Notes: generated by a model from the sequence alone, not told the origin. Positions 28,635 to 36,730 are shown, counted from the first letter of the stretch. The stretch is 64,000 bases of DNA from CAZDCD01 sp964503885 (GCA_964503885.1 CAZDCD010000018.1:1-64000), one strand, 5' to 3'. Made by a program: numbers and translations.

Positions 28635-31544
28635 ATGAAAAAAATGGTTGTTTTACTCATTGCAGTGTTTCCTATACGACTGGCTGTTGCTCAGCAACTG
28701 GCTTTTCCGGGAGCTGAAGGATTTGGAAAATATACTACAGGAGGCCGCGGAGGCGCTGTCATCGAAGTCACCAATCTTAATGACGATGGTCCGGGCAGTT
28801 TACGTGCAGCGATCAGGCAAAGCGGTGCCCGCACGATCGTATTCCGGGTCTCCGGTACAATTTACCTGCAATCGAGACTATCCGTCAGTAACGGAAACCT
28901 CACCATTGCAGGTCAGACAGCCCCGGGCGACGGCATTACGCTGGCAAATTACAATTTCAATATCAATGCCAGCAATGTAATTATCCGGTACATCCGCGGC
29001 AGACTGGGAGATAAAGCGAATCAGGAAGATGACGCTATGACATGCCGAAACAAGCAAAACATTATCGTTGACCATTGTACTTTCAGCTGGGGTATCGATG
29101 AAGTGGCATCGTGTTATGACAACAGCTATTTCACCATGCAATGGTGTATAGTCTCCGAAAGCCTTTACCATTCTATACATGTAAAGGGGGATCATGGCTA
29201 CGGAGGTATATGGGGCGGTTCCAGGGTTTCATTCCATCACAACCTGCTGGCCCATCATACCAGCCGGAATCCCAGATTTAACGGTGCCCGCGAACATATC
29301 CTTCCGTACGAAGAACTAGTTGACCACCGGAATAATGTAATCTACAACTGGGGATTTAACAGTGCATACGGCGGTGAGCCCAGCAATATTGACGGATCCA
29401 AAGCAAAATATAACATAGTCGGAAATTATTACAAATATGGCCCGGGCACCGATAGTGGAAGCAAGTATTATAGAATTCTGAATCCGAGTGCCGACGCGAC
29501 ATACGGATACAGTCAATGGTATATCGACAGCAACTATGTTTATGGTTACCCGGATGTTACCGCCGATAACTGGACGCTCGGAGTTCAGGGTCCGTCCGCC
29601 GCCCAAAAGACTGTCATGAGAAGCATGACACCCTTTGAATCTGATACGCTGGAACATCAGACGGCTGAAGAAGCTTATGCGAGCATACTTGAGAATGCCG
29701 GCGCAATTCTGCCGAGACGCGATACGGTGGATAAAAGAATAGTCATGGAGGTTGAAAACGGTGTGGCAACATATGGCGGGGCAGCCTGGGGAGCAAAAAG
29801 CGGAATTATAGATTCACAGAGCGATGTGGGTGGGTTTCCTACATTGTATTCCGCACCGGCATTGTCCGACCGCGATCATGATGGCATGCCTGACTGGTGG
29901 GAAGAGGATAACCTGCTTAATCCGGACGATCAGTCAGACCGGAATGGTGATATGTGGGGAGAAGGGTATACAAACCTCGAATATTACCTGAACAGCATTA
30001 CTGCATACCATGATTTTCTGTACCCTCCTGACAGCCTGAAGGCAGAGCTTACCGATGTGAACCAGATTACTTTGTCATGGAAAGATCGTGCCTATAATGA
30101 AGAAGGATATTGTATTGAAAGACAGGAGAATGCCGGCGAATTTTACCTTATCGATACCATACCTGAGAATTCCGTTGCTTTTACCGATACAGGGTTAAAC
30201 TATTCCACTCAGTTCACCTACCGGGTTAGGGCTATCAGTCTTTCCGACAGTTCCTTATATTCAAATACCGCAACAGCTACAACCCTTGATGAAAATGCCA
30301 CTCCGCTCAAGGCGTTCAATCCGCAACCCGAGAATGCTTCCATACATATTAATACAGATGTAAGGCTTAGCTGGGATAATGGATTAGGAACCCAGTTGCA
30401 GACATTGTACCTGGGAACATCTGATCCGCCCGATTCAGTCGCTACACAGGAAGGCTCTTTTTATGATCTCTCTGATCTTCAGAAGGGAACTATATACTAC
30501 TGGAGGGTAGATGAATCAAATTTTAATGGAACCACTACCGGTGATATGTGGACTTTCACAACCCGTCCGGTTTTGTCTGATCAACTCACAGGGCACTGGC
30601 ATTTTGACACACCTCCGCTGGCCGATGACTCAACGATATACGGCAATGACGGCCAACCTGTTAATATGACCCTGAATGACTTTGTCTCCGGTATTATCGG
30701 TGGTGCGGTTCGCTTTAACGGAACCGATCAATACATACGCATCCCCAATAGCTGGGTATGGGATTTTAACACAGAATCTTTTACTATCTCATGCTGGATC
30801 AAACAGGACCCGGCATTAACCGACCCCGAAAAAGAGTACAGGTATATCGTCAAAGGATCCAATATACAGGATTCTGTCTCCGGAAGAACCGGTAAACGGT
30901 ACGAATTGTATTATAAACCCTCAGCCAGTACCTTCCGGTTTGATGTCGATGATAACGTGGTTAAGTCTTCTGCAGAGGCCGGTTACAGCCATTTTATAAC
31001 AAATGAGTGGGTGCATGTGGTTGCCATCAGAGATACGGCCTCAGATAGTCTTAAGTTATATTGTAACAACGTATTAATAGGCATAAGTAAAGACAGTACC
31101 GGAGGTATTTCACAGAACGAAGATATGTATTTTGGATACTCTGTGGATTATGGAAGCTTTTATAACGGCCTGTTAGACGACGTCAGAATATATAATTATG
31201 CCCTGAGCGAACAGGAAATAGCTGCGCTTTATCACCGTGTGGTCCCTGTCCATATTGATCACATTGAACTGAATACAAGTACTTCTGACCGGATCTTCAT
31301 CTTTCCGGTCCCGGCATCCGACAGGTTAACCATAGCGGCACCTCCGGAACCACTCCAGAATATACATATTCGCATTACTGATCTTACCGGAAAGGTATTT
31401 CTTCAGGAAAAGATTGAAGGCAATGCATTTTCTGCAGGCAAAATCGAGCTGGATATCAGCCATCTTGAAGCCGGCACTTACATCGTTCACATGCAATCAA
31501 GCGGAACCATAAAGGTAAATAAGCTGATTGTGGCAAATAAGTGA
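28635..31544 (+). CDS. Large T9SS-secreted pectate lyase (PL1-like) with fibronectin-III and LamG domains
   Basis: 969 residues from the ATG at 28635; an earlier TTG at 28620 is less likely because MKKMVVLLIAVFP begins the signal peptide. The beta-helix lyase part (about 22-380) contains FPGAEGFGKYTTGGRGG, LRAAIRQSGARTIVF, NIIVDHCTFSWGIDE and ISFHHN-like GSRVSFHHNLLAHHTSRNPRFNGA. It is followed by a calcium-loop-like DRDHDGMPDWWEEDN, fibronectin-III modules (about 470-645), a LamG/concanavalin domain (about 650-860, GHWHFD and FNGTDQYIRIP) and a type-A T9SS sorting domain (FIFPVPASDRLTI, AGTYIVHMQS). It would be released or surface-anchored to depolymerise pectin. Confidence 0.88.
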   Translation: MKKMVVLLIAVFPIRLAVAQQLAFPGAEGFGKYTTGGRGGAVIEVTNLNDDGPGSLRAAIRQSGARTIVFRVSGTIYLQSRLSVSNGNLTIAGQTAPGDGITLANYNFNINASNVIIRYIRGRLGDKANQEDDAMTCRNKQNIIVDHCTFSWGIDEVASCYDNSYFTMQWCIVSESLYHSIHVKGDHGYGGIWGGSRVSFHHNLLAHHTSRNPRFNGAREHILPYEELVDHRNNVIYNWGFNSAYGGEPSNIDGSKAKYNIVGNYYKYGPGTDSGSKYYRILNPSADATYGYSQWYIDSNYVYGYPDVTADNWTLGVQGPSAAQKTVMRSMTPFESDTLEHQTAEEAYASILENAGAILPRRDTVDKRIVMEVENGVATYGGAAWGAKSGIIDSQSDVGGFPTLYSAPALSDRDHDGMPDWWEEDNLLNPDDQSDRNGDMWGEGYTNLEYYLNSITAYHDFLYPPDSLKAELTDVNQITLSWKDRAYNEEGYCIERQENAGEFYLIDTIPENSVAFTDTGLNYSTQFTYRVRAISLSDSSLYSNTATATTLDENATPLKAFNPQPENASIHINTDVRLSWDNGLGTQLQTLYLGTSDPPDSVATQEGSFYDLSDLQKGTIYYWRVDESNFNGTTTGDMWTFTTRPVLSDQLTGHWHFDTPPLADDSTIYGNDGQPVNMTLNDFVSGIIGGAVRFNGTDQYIRIPNSWVWDFNTESFTISCWIKQDPALTDPEKEYRYIVKGSNIQDSVSGRTGKRYELYYKPSASTFRFDVDDNVVKSSAEAGYSHFITNEWVHVVAIRDTASDSLKLYCNNVLIGISKDSTGGISQNEDMYFGYSVDYGSFYNGLLDDVRIYNYALSEQEIAALYHRVVPVHIDHIELNTSTSDRIFIFPVPASDRLTIAAPPEPLQNIHIRITDLTGKVFLQEKIEGNAFSAGKIELDISHLEAGTYIVHMQSSGTIKVNKLIVANK

Positions 31545-31564
31545 TTAAGTGATTAGGTGATTAA
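31541..31564. repeat. Three tandem copies of an 8-bp unit at a stop codon
   Basis: GTGATTAA, GTGATTAG, GTGATTAA run head to tail. The first copy contains the TGA stop of the T9SS lyase gene, and every unit provides further stops. It marks the junction between the pectin locus and a degenerate segment, and may be slippage-generated. Confidence 0.7.
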
Positions 31565-31935
31565 GATTTGAAGCAGGCAGAGCGCTTTTTGGCCTTTTGC
31601 TTCCCGGCAGGATAAGCTTCTGCTACCGGAGTCCCCATTGCTCCCAAACATGATTCGTGACGTATCGATTTTCCGGATTCATATTCTTCCCCGGAGTTGA
31701 AGAACGGGATCGTTGTTTTCAGAAGATCTGCCTGATTCGATAATTCTTCAGCCGCTGATGCCAGCTTTACTGCTCTTGTTGCCATTTCCCAGATGCAGCG
31801 GCATTTTGCTGGGTTATCTGGTTTAACTGCTGTATGGCCCCATTTATCTCTTCAGCTCCCGGATTAATTTCCTGGTTTACAGCAACGATCTTATGCACAG
31901 GTTTTGAGGTATTGCGGATGTAAGCTATGATTTTT
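31561..31935 (-). pseudogene. Degenerate C-terminal fragment of a methyl-accepting chemotaxis protein
   Basis: On the minus strand two overlapping frames together spell the tail of a chemotaxis receptor. One frame (about 31935 to 31783) reads NQEINPGAEEINGAIQQLNQ and ITQQNAAAS then hits a stop; the other (31785 to 31561) reads AVKLASAAEELSNQADLLKTTIPFF. Intact receptors run QITQQNAAASEEMA..AEELS.QAEQL in a single frame, so one frameshift is required. The sensor, membrane and signalling-hairpin parts are missing, and no che gene lies in the window. It is the remnant of a deleted or rearranged gene. Confidence 0.7.
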
Positions 31936-32064
31936 ATTTCCTTATATCAATATGATTTTAAATAAATTTACTTGTGGATAGTATTAGCACACAATTTGAT
32001 GATGGTTTCATCGCAAGTATTTCCCAAAAAAGGTGTCTAATGATTCGTAACCTTTTATATCCCG

Positions 32065-32637
32065 ATGACGGAACAGGAAATTATAGATAGACTCAGGAAA
32101 AAAGACGAAACGGCCCTTAAGGAACTTATTGACTGGTACCAGGTTTCGTTGTTAAAGCTAGTGAACGGGTTTATCCATGAAACCGAGGAAGCAAAGGAAA
32201 TTGTACAGGATGTTTTTATTGAACTGTATTTTGGCATTGACAATTTCAGGGGTGATTCGAAATTATCGACATGGCTGTATCGTGTGGCAGTGAATAAATC
32301 ACTGAATCAGCTTAGGCGGAATAAGAAAAGACAAATTTTCAGCCGGCTGAATCCTGCACTATCGAGGGCCGGGAATTCGGATATAAAGGACACCGGAAAA
32401 GTCCCCGGAGAGATGCTGGAACGTTCCGAACGGATAACACTGATCCGGAAAACGATCAATTCACTGCCTGAAAATCAGCGCATAGCTTTTATCATGAACA
32501 AATACCAGGACCTGTCCTATAAAGAGATCTCCGGGGTAATGGATATTACATTGCCGGCTGTTGAGTCGCTGGTGCATCGCGCTAAGATAAACCTGCAGAA
32601 AAAATTGGCTAAACTCCATAAAAAAAACCTGCTCTGA
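32065..32637 (+). CDS. RNA polymerase ECF-type sigma factor
   Basis: A 190-residue sigma-70 family factor of ECF length. Region 2 (about 25-92) has EEAKEIVQDVFIELYFGIDNFRGDSKLSTWLYRVAVNKSLN in its core, and region 4 (about 128-182) has LPENQRIAFIMNKYQDLSYKEISGVMDI and VESLVHRAKINLQKKL as the helix-turn-helix. It directs RNA polymerase to stress-responsive promoters when released from its anti-sigma factor, encoded 51 bp downstream. No SusC-linked FecR gene is adjacent, so this is a stress rather than a glycan-uptake sigma factor. It probably also transcribes its own operon. Confidence 0.93.
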   Translation: MTEQEIIDRLRKKDETALKELIDWYQVSLLKLVNGFIHETEEAKEIVQDVFIELYFGIDNFRGDSKLSTWLYRVAVNKSLNQLRRNKKRQIFSRLNPALSRAGNSDIKDTGKVPGEMLERSERITLIRKTINSLPENQRIAFIMNKYQDLSYKEISGVMDITLPAVESLVHRAKINLQKKLAKLHKKNLL

Positions 32638-32688
32638 TGCGCAAGTTTAACCCATGAATGGTGTCAAATAAGATAAAGAACACAGTGA

Positions 32689-33117
32689 ATGAAATGCAGA
32701 ACCGTACATACCAACCTGATCGATTATTTTGAAGGAACCCTTAATACAAACCTGTCTGAACGGTTGCGTTTGCATCTTGCCGGATGTGAAAAATGCACCG
32801 CTTTTGCTGTTGTTGTTAGGGAAACATTAAAAACAATTGAAAAAGAGAAATCTGTCAGTTCAGACCCTGATATGTATTCAGGGATTATCTCCGGTTTGGT
32901 TCGCCGGGAACACCGGGTACAATTGCCGTATACCGCTGCTTTTATTTTCCGGCGTATTGCGGCAGTACTTATTTTATTGTCAGGATTATCGGCCGGAATC
33001 ATTCTGGGAAACAGCTATCTGAGCAGGGAAAAATTAACGGCCGATTACAGGAACGAAATTTATTTCCTTGATGGAATTCACCAGGAGACGATTGAAAATA
33101 TATTGCTGCCGGAATAA
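32689..33117 (+). CDS. ZAS-type anti-sigma factor
   Basis: A 142-residue protein with an N-terminal zinc-binding anti-sigma domain (HLAGCEKC, the HxxxCxxC motif, about residues 30-37, with CRTVHTNLIDYFEG before it) and one membrane segment (about 89-107, RIAAVLILLSGLSAGIILG). The short C-terminal tail would lie outside. It would hold the ECF factor at the membrane until a signal arrives. It is followed 10 bp later by a membrane-anchored Spy-like protein, an arrangement reminiscent of metal- or envelope-stress systems such as CnrYXH, where the periplasmic protein is the sensor. The analogy is inference. Confidence 0.85.
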   Translation: MKCRTVHTNLIDYFEGTLNTNLSERLRLHLAGCEKCTAFAVVVRETLKTIEKEKSVSSDPDMYSGIISGLVRREHRVQLPYTAAFIFRRIAAVLILLSGLSAGIILGNSYLSREKLTADYRNEIYFLDGIHQETIENILLPE

Positions 33118-33127
33118 AATCAAGACT

Positions 33128-33706
33128 ATGAAAACATTCTTTAATCAAAACAGGATACTGATCTGGTCGCTTGTCTTTCTTTTTGCACTGAATATCGCCG
33201 CCATCGGCACCATATTCTACCATAACATACAGATGAAGAAAGAGCTTGGTTACCTGCCGCAGGAAGTATATATTCCGCGAATGCCTGTACCGGCCGACGG
33301 AAGGTTTATGCGTGAAACCCTGAATCTCGATGAAGAACAATTCAGGCAGTTTAACCTGTTGCGCCACTCATTTCACCGTGAGGCAATGAAAATCAGATCA
33401 TCCCTGTTTTCGCTGAGAACCGATCTGCTGCGGGAACTTTCAAAACCTGAACCCAGCATGTCAAGAATCCGGCAGTTAACCGATGAGATCGGTAAAGATC
33501 ATGCCAGCCTCAAACTACTTACGAGTAAGTATTACCTGGATATAAAAAAACTATGCAACGCCGGACAGAAAGAAAAGCTGAATGCTTTTTTCCTTAAACT
33601 GCTCGATCATGAGCCCTATGTTCCCATGAACAGGAGAGAGCATCACAGAGGATGGCGGCATGAGAACAGGAACACCGATACACAACCATATATGGATTCA
33701 ATGTAA
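33128..33706 (+). CDS. Membrane-anchored Spy/CpxP/CnrX-like periplasmic sensor
   Basis: 192 residues from the ATG at 33128, chosen because it puts the membrane anchor IWSLVFLFALNIAAIGTIFY right at the N-terminus; an upstream in-frame ATG would overlap the anti-sigma gene. The periplasmic part has the four-helix heavy-metal-sensor layout: FMRETLNLDEEQFRQFNLLRHSFHREAMKIRSSLF, a long helix and LCNAGQKEKLNAFFLKLL. The C-terminal tail is rich in His and Arg (RREHHRGWRHENRN), which could bind metal. By analogy with CnrX it may tell the anti-sigma factor about metal or envelope damage. It overlaps no neighbour; the next gene is 22 bp away. Confidence 0.75.
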   Translation: MKTFFNQNRILIWSLVFLFALNIAAIGTIFYHNIQMKKELGYLPQEVYIPRMPVPADGRFMRETLNLDEEQFRQFNLLRHSFHREAMKIRSSLFSLRTDLLRELSKPEPSMSRIRQLTDEIGKDHASLKLLTSKYYLDIKKLCNAGQKEKLNAFFLKLLDHEPYVPMNRREHHRGWRHENRNTDTQPYMDSM

Positions 33707-33728
33707 TGTCAAACTAAATAATGGAAAA

Positions 33729-34232
33729 ATGAACAGAAATCAGTATTTAAGCAGGATAGCCCTGGGAATTGCACTTGCCGTTGCAGGTACAAACCTTATG
33801 GCTCAACCCGGGGCGGGTATGAAACACAGAGGGGGACCGGATAATGATCAACATGCTTTCTGCATGGCGATCCCCGGACTTACCGATGAACAGGAACAAA
33901 AATTAGATCGGCTGAGAACCGCTCATCTCAAAGAGATGACGGCATTGCGGAACGATATTGCCGTAAAGCGTGCAGAGATTCAAAAACTCGAAACAGTTGA
34001 TAAGCCGGATATGGCCCAGATCAATAAAACCATTGATGAACTCGGCTCGGTAAGAACTGAAATGGCTAAAAAAAGGGCTGCTCATCTTCAGCAGGTAAGA
34101 AGCCTCCTGACGGAAGAACAGAGGGTGTATTTTGATGCGCTCCATTACGGCAGAGGTAACGGATATGAAGGCCGTCACAGGGAATTTGGCCACGGATACG
34201 GAATGGGACCCGATTGCCCGATGCAAAAATAA
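33729..34232 (+). CDS. Secreted Spy/CpxP-like periplasmic protein
   Basis: 167 residues from the ATG at 33729, which begins a clean signal peptide (YLSRIALGIALAVAGTNLMAQ). Longer versions start inside the preceding gene. The mature chain has two Spy-like LTxxQ regions: IPGLTDEQEQKLDRLRTAHLKEM and VRSLLTEEQRVYFDAL, joined by a long charged helix. Both ends are His-rich (MKHRGG, HREFGHGYGMGPDC). Family members are ATP-independent periplasmic chaperones or metal-binding sensors. It is the last gene of the ECF sigma operon, closed by a terminator, and is a natural target and effector of that sigma factor. Confidence 0.82.
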   Translation: MNRNQYLSRIALGIALAVAGTNLMAQPGAGMKHRGGPDNDQHAFCMAIPGLTDEQEQKLDRLRTAHLKEMTALRNDIAVKRAEIQKLETVDKPDMAQINKTIDELGSVRTEMAKKRAAHLQQVRSLLTEEQRVYFDALHYGRGNGYEGRHREFGHGYGMGPDCPMQK

Positions 34233-34262
34233 TCTCTGCCGAAGAGGCAGGATTTTTTCAGG

Positions 34263-34316
34263 AGGCTGGTGCAGAAACAGGTTGGCAACAAGTCAACGTG
34301 GCACCAGCCTTTTTTT
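34263..34316 (+). terminator. Terminator after the ECF sigma operon
   Basis: A perfect 10-bp stem AGGCTGGTGC (34263-34272) with GCACCAGCCT (34301-34310) leads straight into TTTTTT. The 28-nt loop itself can form a small GTTG/CAAC hairpin. It separates the sigma operon from the following methyltransferase/radical SAM cluster. Confidence 0.8.
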
Positions 34317-34409
34317 ATGGCAGACAAATTCGGAATTCTGTGCAGATTTACATAATTTAGAACCGTTATAAATTACAATATCAAAGATAAATATATGTAT
34401 ATATTTATA

Positions 34410-34417
34410 TATATTTG
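34410..34417 (+). promoter_or_regulatory. Probable -7 promoter element of the thiol-rich radical SAM cluster
   Basis: TATATTTG matches the -7 consensus 16 bp before the methyltransferase start, giving a leader of only about 10 nt. It is preceded by an alternating AT tract (34391-34411) with dyad character that could be an operator. No TTG -33 element is present, which would suit an activated or repressed promoter. Confidence 0.5.
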
Positions 34418-34433
34418 CACGAAATATTGAGAA

Positions 34434-35078
34434 ATGAACCCGGTTGAAATAGAAAAAAGGTATACACAACTGGCTGAAAGCAGTTGCTGCATGTCGTGCG
34501 GGGATGCAATCGACTTTTCAAACCCTTCTGAAGGAGAAGTTTGCCTCGATCTGGGTTGCGGACGGGGCAATGATGTATTAAAGATGGCGGGAAAAGTTGG
34601 TCCCAGGGGCCGTGTATATGGCGTTGACATCACTGAAGGGATGCTTGAAAAAGCCAGAAGAACAGCTGAAAAGATCTCAGCGGGTAACGTGGAATTTATA
34701 CGGGCAGACCTTGAAAAAATACCACTCCCGGATCAATCGGTTGACCTGGTGATATCGAACTGTACAATCAATCACGTCTCTGATAAGAAGAGCACATGGA
34801 AAGAGATCTACAGGATATTAAAGGACGGGGGCAGGTTCGTTGTCAGCGATATCTATGCCCGTGAACCGGTACCTGAAGAATACAGGAACGATCCGGTAGC
34901 TGTTGCGGAATGCTGGGCGGGTGCCGACACACGCCATGTATACCTGCAGACATTAAAAAATGCCGGGTTTCAGAAGATTGATATTCTTGAGGAGAGCACA
35001 CCTTATGAAAAAGGCCGGATAACTGTTAGCAGTTTCACACTGACAGGAAAGAAAGTCAAAACATGTTGTTGTTCATAA
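34434..35078 (+). CDS. ArsM-like SAM-dependent methyltransferase
   Basis: 214 residues with a class I methyltransferase fold: VCLDLGCGRGNDVLKMA (SAM motif I, 36-52), VYGVDITEGMLEKAR (61-75) and LPDQSVDLVISNCTINHVSDK (98-118). Cys110 in SNCTIN and Cys160 in AECWAGA sit where the arsenite-binding cysteine pair of ArsM enzymes sits, so methylation of As(III) or another thiophilic metalloid is plausible. It is shorter than typical ArsM, lacking the C-terminal domain. Extra cysteines are notable: SCCMSCG at 17-23 and a terminal CCCS. The peptide gene begins 14 bp downstream. Which substrate, metalloid or peptide, is methylated is open. Confidence 0.78.
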   Translation: MNPVEIEKRYTQLAESSCCMSCGDAIDFSNPSEGEVCLDLGCGRGNDVLKMAGKVGPRGRVYGVDITEGMLEKARRTAEKISAGNVEFIRADLEKIPLPDQSVDLVISNCTINHVSDKKSTWKEIYRILKDGGRFVVSDIYAREPVPEEYRNDPVAVAECWAGADTRHVYLQTLKNAGFQKIDILEESTPYEKGRITVSSFTLTGKKVKTCCCS

Positions 35079-35092
35079 AAAAATAATTCACC

Positions 35093-35188
35093 ATGAAGAG
35101 TCTGATACAGAAAAACAGGACAGGGAAAAAGGAAGTTGCGCAATGTTGTGCCAAGCAATCAAAAATAGTGGCTGGATGCCATGACTGA
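35093..35188 (+). CDS. 31-residue Cys-containing peptide, candidate radical SAM substrate
   Basis: A short frame, ATG at 35093 to TGA at 35188, encoding a basic leader-like N-terminus (MKSLIQKNRTGKKEV) and a C-terminal core with AQCCAK and AGCHD, placing cysteines at 18, 19 and 29. It sits 14 bp after the methyltransferase gene and upstream of a radical SAM/SPASM enzyme, the usual place for a ribosomal natural-product precursor. It has no signal peptide. It is too short to be certain; a decayed gene fragment is the alternative. Conservation of the cysteines next to homologous maturases would decide. Confidence 0.5.
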   Translation: MKSLIQKNRTGKKEVAQCCAKQSKIVAGCHD

Positions 35189-35297
35189 TTAAGCCGGCAT
35201 CGGATGAGTATTTGTTCAGGGCCGGTATCAGGCTTCCGGTTTCGCAGTTTCAGGCCGGAAATTCACAGATTTCAGTATAAACTGGTCTCTTTATGAG

Positions 35298-35312
35298 CCG
35301 GCATATTGCCGG
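35298..35312 (+). promoter_or_regulatory. Hairpin between peptide gene and radical SAM gene
   Basis: CCGGCA TAT TGCCGG is a perfect 6-bp GC-rich stem with a 3-nt loop, without a T run. It lies in the 216-bp gap between the peptide frame and the maturase gene and could act as an mRNA-stability element or partial terminator favouring expression of the upstream genes. The rest of the gap holds no convincing frame. Confidence 0.4.
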
Positions 35313-35404
35313 TAAAAGTAAAAGCAATTATAGAAGTACACCGGAATCGCAAACCTGGTATTGCTGAAGTTTATCACTGTTTTATATTCCATATGGATAT
35401 CTGT

Positions 35405-36721
35405 ATGTATTTTTCAAAACATAACATTCTATCAAGGATAAGGGGTTCGGAAAACTTTTTTCTGATGAACCTGTTATCGGAACATGTGGATATTCTTACC
35501 GCTGAAGAGGCACGTGAGGTACAAAACGGACACTACCGGAATCAGGGGGAATTTGAACAGAAAGGATACCTGGTGGATCCTGAAGAGGAAGAAAAGCTTT
35601 TCCGGGAAAAGTACCTCGAGTTCCTGGAAATGCGCGATAACGATGAGATCCAGCTCTTTTTTGTACCCGGGTATACCTGCAATTTTAACTGTTCCTACTG
35701 CTACCAGAATGCATACGGCTACCTCCCGAATAACCTTACCCGTGAAGTGATCGATGCATTCTTCAGCTATATTTCTTCTCAATTCGGTACCCGGAAAAAA
35801 TACGTAACACTATTCGGAGGTGAGCCCTTGCTGCCTGGAAAGAAACACAAAGAGGGTATTGCCTACTTTCTTGCATGTGCAGCCCGGACAGGGCTTGATG
35901 TGGCCCTGGTGACCAATGGTTACCATCTGGCAGACTACCTGAATGAACTTAAGCCGTTTAGGATCAGGGAAATTCAGGTAACGCTTGACGGCACCCAACC
36001 TGTTCACGACAACCGGAGAAGACTTAAGAACGGTAGCGGTACATTTGCCCGGATCGTGCAGGGAATTGACCTTGCACTTGAACAAGGTTACTCTGTAAAC
36101 CTAAGGGTGGTGATCGATAAGGATAATATCGGTAACCTTCCCGATCTGGCCAGGTTTGCGATTGAAAAAGGATGGACTTCTAACCGTTTGTTCAAAACTC
36201 AGCTGGGCCGCAATTATGAATTGCATACCTGTCAGGCAGGCAGCGAAAAATTATTCAGCCGTATTTCCATGTATGAGGAAATCACGCGTCAGATACGGAA
36301 ACATCCTTATATCATGGAATTTCACAAGCCAGCATATTCTGTCTCCAAATTTCTATTTGAAGAAGGCCGGCTGCCTCAACCTCTGTTCGATTCGTGTCCG
36401 GGAACAAAGACCGAATGGGCTTTTGACTGTTACGGTAAGATCTATTCCTGCACGGCAACAGTTGGAAAACCCGGGGAGGAACTTGGCCGCTATTTTCCGG
36501 ATACCGCATTGGACACTGAAAAGATATCACTATGGGAAGACAGGGACATCCTATCGATTGCTGCCTGCAATAATTGCACGGTTCAGCTTGGCTGCGGGGG
36601 CGGCTGTGCGGCAGTAGCCCTGAATAAAACAGGATCTTTGCATGCTCCCGATTGCCGCCCGGTGAAAGAACTGGCGGAGATGGGCATCGGGCTTTATTTT
36701 AATGATGTAATTCACGCATAA
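35405..36721 (+). CDS. Radical SAM/SPASM peptide-maturase-like protein
   Basis: 438 residues from the ATG at 35405 (MYFSKHNILSR), chosen because this opening fits the N-terminal domain of peptide maturases; earlier starts at 35393 or 35306 add an unconserved-looking stretch. An N-terminal domain of about 85 residues precedes the radical SAM core with C92-x3-C96-x2-C99 (CNFNCSYC) binding the SAM-cleaving 4Fe-4S cluster. LFGGEPLL and VTLDGTQPVHDNRR are further core motifs. The C-terminal SPASM region (about 330-430: CPGTKTEWAFDCYGKIYSC, CNNCTVQLGCGGGCAAV) would hold two auxiliary clusters. Such enzymes form thioether or C-C crosslinks in ribosomal peptides, or modify protein residues. Nine bp from the Trx-TrxR gene. 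Confidence 0.88.
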   Translation: MYFSKHNILSRIRGSENFFLMNLLSEHVDILTAEEAREVQNGHYRNQGEFEQKGYLVDPEEEEKLFREKYLEFLEMRDNDEIQLFFVPGYTCNFNCSYCYQNAYGYLPNNLTREVIDAFFSYISSQFGTRKKYVTLFGGEPLLPGKKHKEGIAYFLACAARTGLDVALVTNGYHLADYLNELKPFRIREIQVTLDGTQPVHDNRRRLKNGSGTFARIVQGIDLALEQGYSVNLRVVIDKDNIGNLPDLARFAIEKGWTSNRLFKTQLGRNYELHTCQAGSEKLFSRISMYEEITRQIRKHPYIMEFHKPAYSVSKFLFEEGRLPQPLFDSCPGTKTEWAFDCYGKIYSCTATVGKPGEELGRYFPDTALDTEKISLWEDRDILSIAACNNCTVQLGCGGGCAAVALNKTGSLHAPDCRPVKELAEMGIGLYFNDVIHA

Positions 36722-36730
36722 CCAAATAAA

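Noticed and set aside
35204..35296. 30-codon plus-strand frame between the Cys peptide and the SPASM gene
   Set aside because: Phe/Arg-rich composition without Cys, Gly or leader-like pattern; less convincing than the frame at 35093.
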